The position numbers and the translations under genes were made by a program. A model generated the notes under the pieces. The model was given only the letters and a program-made list of their open reading frames with translations. It had not been told where the DNA came from and ran no database searches. This document shows positions 19,352 to 26,401 of a DNA stretch of 64,000 nt, piece after piece; position 1 is the first letter of the stretch, and the number at the start of each line of letters is the position of its first letter. This stretch comes from Hymenobacter chitinivorans DSM 11115 (GTDB lineage Bacteria; Bacteroidota; Bacteroidia; Cytophagales; Hymenobacteraceae). The DNA is taken from NCBI RefSeq assembly GCF_002797555.1, contig NZ_PGFA01000004.1, positions 186,001-250,000 on the forward strand, read 5' to 3'.

Positions 19352-19882
19352 ATGCGCTGTTTTTACTTCTTGTTTGTGCCACTTTTCCTGACGGCGGCCT
19401 GCTCCAAAAAATCATCGGATGAAACGGCCGGGCAGCAATCGCAGGTACTGGTACGCAACGGGTTTGAAGATTTGGACGGCTGGGTGCCCAACAACCCGTC
19501 GCTGACCAAGGAAAAGCCGCACGCCGGGCAGTATTCGGTGAAAGTCGACCAGAATATCGAATATGGCCTGACCTATATCAACCAGATCGGGCGCCTGTCG
19601 CCGACCCGCATCAACAAGATTCGCCTGACCGCCTGGGCCTACCAGGAGAAGCCCGGAAAGGCCGCCGTGGTGGTGCAGATCAACAGCCCGGTGCCCAACG
19701 CGCCGGGGGTATTCTATCAGAAAATTGATATTACCGAGGTCGGCAAGTGGACCAAGCTCAGCCAGGTCCTAACGATGCCTGCCGTGGTGGACCCCGCCAG
19801 TGAGATTCGCATTTACCTGTGGCGCCACGAGGCGGGCGGCCCCGTGTACATGGATGACCTTGAGTTGAGTGTCACGCCCTAA
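19352..19882 (+). CDS. Jelly-roll-type lipoprotein, copy A
   Basis: A 176-residue predicted lipoprotein (MRCFYFLFVPLFLTAAC, Cys17). After a short linker, the domain shows FEDLDGW, HAGQYSVKVD, YGLTYINQIG, LTAWAY, VVVQIN, KWTKLSQVLTMP and ends EIRIYLWRHEAGGPVYMDDL. This is the pattern of CBM4/9- or galactose-binding-like beta-sandwiches. Two paralogues follow in tandem (20137, 20855), and the same pattern closes the GT-C proteins at 16865 and 21413. The start at 19352 is chosen over 19316 because it begins the signal peptide and follows the promoter. It may bind glycan in the envelope; no catalytic residues are apparent. Confidence 0.82.
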   Translation: MRCFYFLFVPLFLTAACSKKSSDETAGQQSQVLVRNGFEDLDGWVPNNPSLTKEKPHAGQYSVKVDQNIEYGLTYINQIGRLSPTRINKIRLTAWAYQEKPGKAAVVVQINSPVPNAPGVFYQKIDITEVGKWTKLSQVLTMPAVVDPASEIRIYLWRHEAGGPVYMDDLELSVTP

Positions 19883-20136
19883 AAAATTACTCGATTTCGT
19901 GTTTCTACTGGCTGGTTTTCCGGCCGCTTACTTTTGCCCTGCCCTGGTTGCTAGCTTAGTGCTTTGGGTAGTTATTCCTTCCTGGCCAGGCACTGCCGGG
20001 GCTCCGCACCAAAGGAGCCGACCAGCAGCCACCGGGAGGCCCAATACAAACGAAAATCGGACTTGGTTGATGTCTGACACGGCATCCATCTTCTGATAAT
20101 CACATACTTAACCTCAAACCTTTTTCATATTCCCCG

Positions 20137-20676
20137 ATGCGTACTCTTACCGCCTCACTCGCCCTGCTGCTAACTGGTCTGACGCTGACAAACTGCGGCA
20201 GCGACAAGAAAGCAGATGATGGCAAGACCCTGATTAACACTTCGTTCGACGAGTTTCAGGGCTGGATCGACAACTCTAGCGGCACGCTGAGCAACAAGGT
20301 TGCTCACAGCGGCCGCTATTCCATTACCGTGGGTGGCGGTAAGGAGTACGGTCTGACGTTTAAGTCCCCGCTGGGGCAGATGATTGCGGCCAAGCCCCGT
20401 AAGCTGGCCCTGGAAGGCTGGGTTAGAACCGAAGAGGCCAACACGCCCGCTCAACTGGTGGTGCAGGTTACGAAGCCCGGTACCGACGAGAAGGTTTTCT
20501 GGAAAGGCATCAGCCTGGCCGAAGGCACCAAGCCCGGGGAGTGGACCGAGCTGAACATGAACCTGGACCTGCCCGATAATGTGGCTTCCGACCAAGTGCT
20601 GGGCGTGTACCTGTGGGGCAACAACGCCGGCAAGCCGGTGTACCTGGACGACCTGCGCATCACCAACGCAGACTAG
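20137..20676 (+). CDS. Jelly-roll-type lipoprotein, copy B
   Basis: A 179-residue paralogue of the lipoprotein at 19352. The signal peptide MRTLTASLALLLTGLTLTNC gives lipobox Cys20. The domain shows FDEFQGWID, VAHSGRYSITV, KEYGLTFKSPLGQM, LALEGWVRTE, AQLVVQVTKPG, GEWTELNMNLDLP, VLGVYLWGNNAGKPVYLDDL. Spacing to the previous copy is 254 bp, with no clear promoter but enough room for one. The three copies have clearly diverged in sequence while keeping strand order and the terminal YLDDL-I motif. That suggests old duplications with selection on the fold. No enzyme motif is visible. Confidence 0.82.
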   Translation: MRTLTASLALLLTGLTLTNCGSDKKADDGKTLINTSFDEFQGWIDNSSGTLSNKVAHSGRYSITVGGGKEYGLTFKSPLGQMIAAKPRKLALEGWVRTEEANTPAQLVVQVTKPGTDEKVFWKGISLAEGTKPGEWTELNMNLDLPDNVASDQVLGVYLWGNNAGKPVYLDDLRITNAD

Positions 20677-20691
20677 TTACAGTAGAGCACC

Positions 20692-20727
20692 TGCGGGGGC
20701 CTGTCGGGAAGCTGGCAGGTCCCCGCA
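20692..20727 (+). terminator. GC-rich hairpin after lipoprotein copy B
   Basis: Arms 20692-20703 and 20716-20727 pair over 12 bp with one G.U pair and a 12-nt loop. No T tract follows, so it may be only a 3' stabilising hairpin. Confidence 0.4.
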
Positions 20728-20854
20728 ATTAGTACCGGGGCTTAGGTAACCTGGTCCAATCAGGCGTAGATTACGAGCAAATCCTGGGGCCCTTCGGCGC
20801 CGGGCGGCCGGGTATATTCACCGGCGTACTGTATTGTGATTATTTGAAAGCTGT

Positions 20855-21403
20855 ATGAAATCAACGATTTACACGTATTCTGGCTGCGCTTTGCTACTGT
20901 TGTTGCTGGGCTGCCAACAAGCTGCTCCCACCGCCGAAAAGTCGAATGCCCTGATGGCCAACGACTTTGAAGCCAGCGTGGGGTGGAATGAGGCCAAGGA
21001 AGGCTCTCTGACCACGGAAAAAGCCCACTCCGGCGGCTGGTCGGTGCAGGTGCAGCCGAGCACCCCGTTTAGCTACACCTTCGTGCGCCAGCTCGGCCAG
21101 CTCGACCCCAAGCTGACGCGGAACTATCAATTGAAAGGCTGGGCTTTGCGGGCCAGCACCGGCAGCCTGGGCAGCCTAGTCGTGCAAGTCAATAAAAGCA
21201 GTGCCGACACGGCCAAGGTGTTCTACGGCGCCTTGCCCCTGGCCGACGCGGTGAAGTCCTTCAACAAGTGGGAAGCCGTTTCGATGCCTTTCACCCTGCC
21301 TGCCTCGGCCACAGCCGAAAATGTGGTGAAGATTTACCTCTGGAATGATAAGTCTACCGCCCCCACGTACCTCGACGACCTGGAACTGACGGCAGCCCAA
21401 TAA
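20855..21403 (+). CDS. Jelly-roll-type lipoprotein, copy C
   Basis: A 182-residue third paralogue. The signal MKSTIYTYSGCALLLLLLGC has the lipobox Cys at 20. The domain shows FEASVGWNEA, KAHSGGWSVQVQ, FSYTFVRQLGQL, YQLKGWALRA, SLVVQVNKSS, KWEAVSMPFTLP and ends VVKIYLWNDKSTAPTYLDDL. Its stop is only 9 bp from the start of the GT-C protein at 21413, which carries the same type of domain at its C-terminus. The two are surely co-transcribed, which links the lipoproteins to sugar transfer. Confidence 0.83.
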   Translation: MKSTIYTYSGCALLLLLLGCQQAAPTAEKSNALMANDFEASVGWNEAKEGSLTTEKAHSGGWSVQVQPSTPFSYTFVRQLGQLDPKLTRNYQLKGWALRASTGSLGSLVVQVNKSSADTAKVFYGALPLADAVKSFNKWEAVSMPFTLPASATAENVVKIYLWNDKSTAPTYLDDLELTAAQ

Positions 21404-21412
21404 TTCCTGATT

Positions 21413-23311
21413 ATGCCCGACTCAACCCCCGTCGTCCAGGCATCCCGGAAAGCCGTGTGGAGCGGGCTGGCCCTGGTGGTGCTTTTCATCCTGATGGTGC
21501 AGGCTCGTTTGTGGGCTCCTTATTGGGATACGCATAACGTACAGGCCATTCTGACCTGGGACGCCATGGGGTATTACCTCTACCTGCCCGCGCAGTTTAT
21601 CTACCACGACCTGTCGCACCAGGCTTTTGTGGCCGACATTATGCGGGAGTACAACCCTAGCAGCTCATTTTACCAGGCTTTTCAGGTGCCCGGCGGGCCT
21701 GAAGGCGCTCTGGTAATGAAGTATACCTGCGGGCTGGCCATCCTGTTTATGCCGTTTTTCTGGCTGGGTCACTGGGCCGCGGGGCTGCTGGGCTACGCCC
21801 AGGACGGGTTTTCGGCTCCGTACCAGATTGCCATTGCCTTCGGCGGGCTGGTGTATGCGCTGCTGGGCCTGGGGCTGCTGCGCCGGGTGCTGCTGCGGTA
21901 TTTCTCCGACGTCATTACGGCCCTGGTGCTGGTAGTGCTGGTGCTGGGGACCAACTACCTGCAGTACACCGTCTTTGATGGGGCTATGGCCCACAACTAC
22001 CTGTTTACGCTTTATGCCCTGCTGCTTTGGCTTACCATTCGGTGGCACGAGCGGCCAGGGCGGGGCGGGGCGGCGGCCATCGGCCTCACGCTGGGCCTGA
22101 TGATTCTGATTCGTCCCACCGAGGCCGTAGCCATTCTGGTGCCCGTGCTGTGGGGCGTCAGCTCCCTTGCTACGGCCCGGCAGAAGCTGCAGCTGTTGCT
22201 GAAGCGTTGGCCCGACGTACTCGTGCTGGGGCTGGGCATCGGGCTGGGCGTGCTGCCCCAACTGCTGTACTGGAAGTGGGCCACCGGGCATTTCCTGTTT
22301 TATAGCTACCAGGAACAGTCGTTCAATTTTCTGCATCCGCACACGTACCAGGTACTGTTCAGCTACAAAAAAGGCTGGCTGCTGTACACGCCGCTCATGT
22401 TCCTGGCACTGGGGGGCATGGTTGTGCTCTGGCGCCGCCACCGGGCCCTGGCCGTGCCCGTGCTGGCTTATTTTCTGCTAAACCTCTGGATTGTGTCGGC
22501 CTGGGACATCTGGTGGTACGGCGGCAGCATCGGGCAGCGGGCCTTGGTGCAGTCGTACGCGGTGCTCAGCTTGCCGCTGGCCTGCTTTCTGGCCTGGGTC
22601 AGTGAGCCCCGCCACCGGGTAGCGCTGCGCATGGCCGTGGTAGTAGGAGTGGTGCTGTTGGTTGATCTGAACCTGTTTCAGCACTGGCAGTATATGTACT
22701 CCATTATTCACCCCGAAGAAATGAACCGGCAGTATTACTGGTCAATCTTCAACAAAACCAAGCCCGGTCAGGCCGACTATGCCCAGCTCGACGTGCCCAC
22801 GCGCCTGCCCCGGGCCGAGGCCGAGTACGACCGGCGCTTTGTGGCCAAGCTCGACTTCGACACGCCGCCGGCCACGCCCGAAACCGGCATTACCGCCGAT
22901 TTGGGCTACTACAGCAAACAGTCGTTTCGCACGGAAGCCAGCCGGCAGTATAGCCCGGCCCTGACGATGACCGTGGGCGAGGCCAAAGTACAGCCGGGCC
23001 AGTGGCTGCGCGCCTCTTGCCAGGTCTATTCCGACTATGGCGCCTGGAATACAAAGCTCGTTATGTCCATCGAGCGAAACGGGCAAAACGTGCAGTGGAA
23101 CGGGGTGCGGCTGCAGAACAATCTGAGCATCAACCGCAAATGGAACCAGGTATGGTTCGACGCTCCCGTGCCCACCGACGCGCAGCCCAATGATGTAATC
23201 AAGCTGCTGGTCCTGAACGAGAACGGGGCGGCAGCTTTTGTGGATGACGTGCAGATAGAAGTGTTTTCGCCCAAAACTCCGGGCGCCAACCTTGCCGTAG
23301 CTACCGAGTAA
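21413..23311 (+). CDS. GT-C-like membrane protein fused to jelly-roll-type domain
   Basis: A 632-residue protein. Residues about 15-430 hold ten to eleven helices, with the acidic first loop TWDAMGYYLYLPAQFIYHDL and a FDGAMAHNYLFTLYALLLWL helix; this half is a clear paralogue of the protein at 24991. Residues about 480-625 form the soluble domain seen in lipoproteins A-C: LDFDTPP, SPALTMTVGEAK, LRASCQVYSD, LVMSIERNG, KWNQVWFDAPVP, IKLLVLNENGAAAFVDDV. It is downstream of lipoprotein C with a 9-bp gap. Likely role: sugar transfer at the outer face of the inner membrane, with the domain positioning the acceptor or product. Confidence 0.82.
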   Translation: MPDSTPVVQASRKAVWSGLALVVLFILMVQARLWAPYWDTHNVQAILTWDAMGYYLYLPAQFIYHDLSHQAFVADIMREYNPSSSFYQAFQVPGGPEGALVMKYTCGLAILFMPFFWLGHWAAGLLGYAQDGFSAPYQIAIAFGGLVYALLGLGLLRRVLLRYFSDVITALVLVVLVLGTNYLQYTVFDGAMAHNYLFTLYALLLWLTIRWHERPGRGGAAAIGLTLGLMILIRPTEAVAILVPVLWGVSSLATARQKLQLLLKRWPDVLVLGLGIGLGVLPQLLYWKWATGHFLFYSYQEQSFNFLHPHTYQVLFSYKKGWLLYTPLMFLALGGMVVLWRRHRALAVPVLAYFLLNLWIVSAWDIWWYGGSIGQRALVQSYAVLSLPLACFLAWVSEPRHRVALRMAVVVGVVLLVDLNLFQHWQYMYSIIHPEEMNRQYYWSIFNKTKPGQADYAQLDVPTRLPRAEAEYDRRFVAKLDFDTPPATPETGITADLGYYSKQSFRTEASRQYSPALTMTVGEAKVQPGQWLRASCQVYSDYGAWNTKLVMSIERNGQNVQWNGVRLQNNLSINRKWNQVWFDAPVPTDAQPNDVIKLLVLNENGAAAFVDDVQIEVFSPKTPGANLAVATE

Positions 23312-23327
23312 GCCGTCCGGTAACGGG

Positions 23328-23380
23328 CCGGTAGACGGCGGGCGGCCTTACAGGTTGCCGGTCCGCCCGCCGTCTACCGG
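23328..23380. terminator. 18-bp GC-rich stem between convergent genes
   Basis: Arms 23328-23345 and 23363-23380 are perfectly complementary, with a 17-nt loop. The right arm lies inside the last codons of the SDR gene (which ends at 23348), so the loop contains its stop codon. No T tract follows. It probably ends or protects both convergent transcripts. Confidence 0.6.
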
Positions 23381-24139
23381 CACGTTGATACCGTTGATGT
23401 AAGCTGCCGCCGGGGAGGCCAAAAAGGCGACGGCCGCCGCGACTTCGGCGGCCTGCCCAAAGCGCCCGGCCGGAATACTGCGCAGCATGGTGGCCTCTAT
23501 TTCGTCCACGCTCTGCCCGGTTTGCTCCACGCGCTTCTCAATTAGGGACGTGTGGCGCTGGGTAACGGTGGCCCCCGGCAGCACGTTGTTGACGGTAATT
23601 CCGCTGCCGCCCAGCTCGTTGGCCAGGGTCTTGGCCCAGTTGGCCACCGCCGCCCGAATGGTGTTTGAGACACCCAACCCCGCCAGCGGCTGCTTTACCG
23701 AAGTGCTGATGATGTTGATGATGCGGCCGTAGCCGCGCTCTTGCATCCCGGGCACCACGGCCTGGGCTAGCAGATGGTTACACACCAGGTGCTGCTCAAA
23801 AGCCGCCCGGAAGGCATTCACCGGCGCGGCCAGAATCGGGCCGCCCGCCGGCCCGCCGGTGTTGTTGACTAGCGTATGAAACCCCTCGGGATGAGCCGCC
23901 AGGTACTCCTGCAGACGGCTGGCCAGCTGATCCGGGTCAGTAAAGTCGGCGACGAGGTAGTCGTGGGCTTGGCCCTGGGGGCGGGGCAGCTCGGCCACTG
24001 CTTGGCGCAGGCTGGCTTCGTTGCGGGCCAGCAGCGTAACGGTAGCGCCAAGCTGAGCGAGTTCGTCGGCGACGGCGCGGCCGATGCCTTGGGTACTGCC
24101 GCCGACAAGGGCGCGATGGGAGGTAAGGTCGAGTTGCAC
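23348..24139 (-). CDS. SDR oxidoreductase with atypical active site
   Basis: A 263-residue short-chain dehydrogenase/reductase, likely cytoplasmic. I place the start at a GTG at 24139 (MQLDLTSHRALVGGSTQGIG when read as Met), where homology begins; an in-frame ATG at 24310 adds 57 unrelated residues. The cofactor motif GGSTQGIG (13-20) and VNNTGG (91-96) are present. The catalytic YxxxK is absent: the expected Tyr and Lys positions read SNTIR (158-162), although the upstream Ser region IISTSV is kept. Such atypical SDRs are often annotated as 3-oxoacyl-ACP reductases. It is divergent from haaO, and SDRs of this kind occur in kynurenine loci, so an accessory role is possible but unproven. Confidence 0.85.
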   Translation of the reverse strand: MQLDLTSHRALVGGSTQGIGRAVADELAQLGATVTLLARNEASLRQAVAELPRPQGQAHDYLVADFTDPDQLASRLQEYLAAHPEGFHTLVNNTGGPAGGPILAAPVNAFRAAFEQHLVCNHLLAQAVVPGMQERGYGRIINIISTSVKQPLAGLGVSNTIRAAVANWAKTLANELGGSGITVNNVLPGATVTQRHTSLIEKRVEQTGQSVDEIEATMLRSIPAGRFGQAAEVAAAVAFLASPAAAYINGINVPVDGGRTGNL

Positions 24140-24185
24140 AGACTGAAAGTAGGGTTTACGGGCCGAAAATACCCAGTTCCGTTGT

Positions 24186-24216
24186 TTTGCGTAAGTTGAG
24201 TACCGAAGTGCGTTTG
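24186..24216 (+). promoter_or_regulatory. Candidate haaO promoter
   Basis: TTTG at 24186-24189 and TGCGTTTG at 24209-24216 are 19 bp apart; the second differs by one base from TAnnTTTG. It would place the whole octamer-repeat element (24215-24336) in the haaO leader. Confidence 0.35.
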
Positions 24217-24336
24217 TGCAATGGTGAAATAATGGGTTTTTGTTCGGGGCCCGCCGTGCGGCGCCAACCAACTTGCAGCTCGTTATTTCACTACTTCCTA
24301 AACTCACCATTTCGCCATCTCACTATTTCGTCGCAC
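24215..24336 (+). repeat. Inverted octamer-repeat leader element, copy 1
   Basis: The left part has 8-nt units tgtgcaat and ggtgaaat (24215-24230). After a 56-bp spacer, the right part has the opposite orientation: ttcactac, ttcctaaa, ctcaccat, ttcgccat, ctcactat, ttcgtcgc (24287-24334), then AC and the haaO ATG. The period is exactly 8. The same layout occurs at 57290-57394. Confidence 0.7.
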
Positions 24337-24864
24337 ATGCCCGTTACTCGCCCTTTTAACTTTCAGCGCTGGATTGAGGAGCACCGTCATCTGCTGAAGC
24401 CGCCGGTCGGCAATCAGCAGGTCTTCAAAGACAACAAGGACTTTATCGTGATGGTGGTGGGCGGCCCCAATGCCCGCAAAGACTACCACTACGACGAAGG
24501 CGAAGAGCTGTTCCTGCAAATCGAGGGCGACATTGTGGTCAAGATCATTGAGGACGGCAAGCCGGTGGACATCGAAATCAAGGCCGGGGAAATGTTTTTG
24601 CTGCCCGGCGGCGTGCCCCACTCGCCCCGCCGGCCCGCCGGCACCGTGGGCCTGGTGCTGGAGCGCTACCGCACGCCCGGAGAGCTCGACGGCTTCCAGT
24701 GGTACTGCGAAAACTGCGGCCACAAGCTCTACGAGGAGTTTGCCGAAATTACCGACATCGTGCAGCAGCTGCCGCCCATTATGAATGCCTTCTGGCAGAA
24801 CGACGACCTGCGCACTTGTAAGAACTGCGGCACTTACATGGCCGCCCCGGCGCCCGTGGCCTAA
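24337..24864 (+). CDS. haaO: 3-hydroxyanthranilate 3,4-dioxygenase
   Basis: A 175-residue cupin dioxygenase that opens the ring of 3-hydroxyanthranilate to give 2-amino-3-carboxymuconate semialdehyde. The iron ligands fall at His51, Glu57 (YHYDEGEELF) and His95 (GVPHSPRRP), the same numbering as the well-studied Ralstonia enzyme. The C-terminal metal site typical of bacterial forms is present: CENC (124-127) and CKNC (161-164). The start MPVTRPFNFQRWIEEHRHLL is preceded by the octamer-repeat element two bases upstream; an in-frame start at 24187 would translate that element and is rejected. It is divergent from the SDR gene. Also called nbaC. Confidence 0.96.
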   Translation: MPVTRPFNFQRWIEEHRHLLKPPVGNQQVFKDNKDFIVMVVGGPNARKDYHYDEGEELFLQIEGDIVVKIIEDGKPVDIEIKAGEMFLLPGGVPHSPRRPAGTVGLVLERYRTPGELDGFQWYCENCGHKLYEEFAEITDIVQQLPPIMNAFWQNDDLRTCKNCGTYMAAPAPVA

Positions 24865-24930
24865 CCCGGGGCCGGTACCGCCGCCGAGTTTTTCTTTCAT
24901 TAATGTCAACTAGTCGGGGCTTTATCGATT

Positions 24931-24948
24931 CCTTTGTAAGTACAAAGG
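24931..24948. promoter_or_regulatory. 18-bp palindrome, possible operator
   Basis: cctttgta-ag-tacaaagg: 8-bp perfect arms with a 2-bp centre, 43 bp before the GT-C gene at 24991. It has the size and symmetry of a dimeric repressor site. No other exact copy was noticed in the window. Confidence 0.4.
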
Positions 24949-24990
24949 ACAGCTCAGTGCTGGCCGTTAGACCATCGAAAGTTGAATTGA

Positions 24991-26337
24991 ATGAGTGCTT
25001 TAGGACAACGACTGGGTAAACTGTTCCGCTTATCGCACACCAGCTACGTGCTGCTCTGCATCGGAATGCTCATGTTGGCTGCCATCTGCAAAGAGCCGCG
25101 TTGGGACCGGAACGACGTCTTCGTAAGTGACCGGGGCGGGTATTACATGTACCTGCCCTCGGCCTTTCTGCTGCACGACCTGGGCGACGGGACCTGGGTG
25201 ACGCAGGCGCGGGTAGCGTCCCGTCCCGACATTGACCCCCAGTGGGACTTTGTGAAGCTGCCCAATGGCAAAACGGTCTTTAAGTTTCCCATGGGCATGT
25301 CGGTAGCGTACTCGCCCTACTTCTTTCTGGCCAAAACCGCCTACCAAGTGCAGGGCCGGACCGGTACTACCGGCTACGAACGGGCGTACCAGTACATGAT
25401 TTCGCTGGGCTGCATGCTCTACGTGCTGCTGGGCCTGCTGCTGCTGGGCAGGGAGCTGCGCCACTTTTTTGCCGACCACGTCGCGGCCCTTACGCTGCTG
25501 GTGCTGGCCCTGGGCTCCAACTTGTTCAGCTACGCCACCCACGAGGCCCTCATGGCGCACGGCACGCTGTTTTTGCTCAATACCCTGCTGCTGATATTTA
25601 CGCGGCGCTGGTACGAGCGGGGCCGCCTGGCCGACGCCGTGGCCCTGGGCCTGACGGGCGGCCTGATGGTGCTGGTACGGCCCTCGGAAGTATTGCTGCT
25701 CACGGTGCCGGTGCTGTATGGCCTCACGAGCTGGGCGGCCGTCGGGGAGCGGCTGCAGCTGTGGCTGCGGCGCTGGCAGCACTGCCTGCTCATCGGCGCC
25801 CTGATTCTGGGAGTCGGGGGCATGCAATTCGTGTTCTGGAAGCTGGTGGGCGGAATGTGGGTAGTGCCCTTCTACGCCGGCGAAACCTTCCACTTCAACG
25901 ACCCCCACGTGCTGGAAGGCCTCTTTAGCTTCCAGAAAGGCTGGCTGTTGTATTCCCCCCTGATGGCGCTGGCCATCGTTGGCACGCTGTGGGTGCGGCG
26001 CTGGGCCCCGGCGGTGTTTCCCGTGCTGCTGATTCTGTTTCCGGTGTTCGTCTACGTCACGTTTTGCTGGTGGAACTGGCAGTACGGCGGCAGCTACGGC
26101 GGGCGGGCCATGATTAGTATTTACCCGGTGCTGAGCTTTGGCCTGGCCGCTTTCTGGCAGCGCTTTATCGGCCAAACCACCCGCCTGGGCGTTGCCCCGG
26201 TGCTGTTGGGCACGCTCACGCTGGCGTTGCTGCTGCTGAGCCTGACGCAGAACTACCAGTTCAGCCGCGGTATTATTGACTGCTGCTACGAAACCAAGGA
26301 AATGTACCTGAGTCGTTTCGGGCAGCTCAGCTGGTAA
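24991..26337 (+). CDS. GT-C-like membrane protein, paralogue of 21413
   Basis: A 448-residue protein with about ten helices. It parallels the N-terminal half of the protein at 21413: RGGYYMYLPSAFLLHDLGDG against DAMGYYLYLPAQFIYHDL; GLMVLVRPSEVLLLTVPVLY against LILIRPTEAVAILVPVLW-type; and LFSFQKGWLLYSPLM against LFSYKKGWLLYTPLM. The periplasmic jelly-roll-type domain is absent; the chain ends soon after the last helix. It lies between two kynurenine genes (haaO and the ACMS decarboxylase) with 64 bp to the latter, so co-transcription is likely although the functions seem unrelated. Confidence 0.82.
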   Translation: MSALGQRLGKLFRLSHTSYVLLCIGMLMLAAICKEPRWDRNDVFVSDRGGYYMYLPSAFLLHDLGDGTWVTQARVASRPDIDPQWDFVKLPNGKTVFKFPMGMSVAYSPYFFLAKTAYQVQGRTGTTGYERAYQYMISLGCMLYVLLGLLLLGRELRHFFADHVAALTLLVLALGSNLFSYATHEALMAHGTLFLLNTLLLIFTRRWYERGRLADAVALGLTGGLMVLVRPSEVLLLTVPVLYGLTSWAAVGERLQLWLRRWQHCLLIGALILGVGGMQFVFWKLVGGMWVVPFYAGETFHFNDPHVLEGLFSFQKGWLLYSPLMALAIVGTLWVRRWAPAVFPVLLILFPVFVYVTFCWWNWQYGGSYGGRAMISIYPVLSFGLAAFWQRFIGQTTRLGVAPVLLGTLTLALLLLSLTQNYQFSRGIIDCCYETKEMYLSRFGQLSW

Positions 26338-26401
26338 ACTTGCTGTCCTTCTGCCCGTAGGCACCGCCCACCTTCCTTCCCACCCATCCCACCCCGCTGG
26401 C

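Noticed and set aside
19869..20096. 75-residue frame overlapping the end of lipoprotein copy A
   Set aside because: GTG start inside the previous gene, one possible helix only, no conserved feature; probably intergenic.
24215..24336. CRISPR array
   Set aside because: The repeat unit is 8 nt without spacers and there are no cas genes; it is an octamer-repeat leader.
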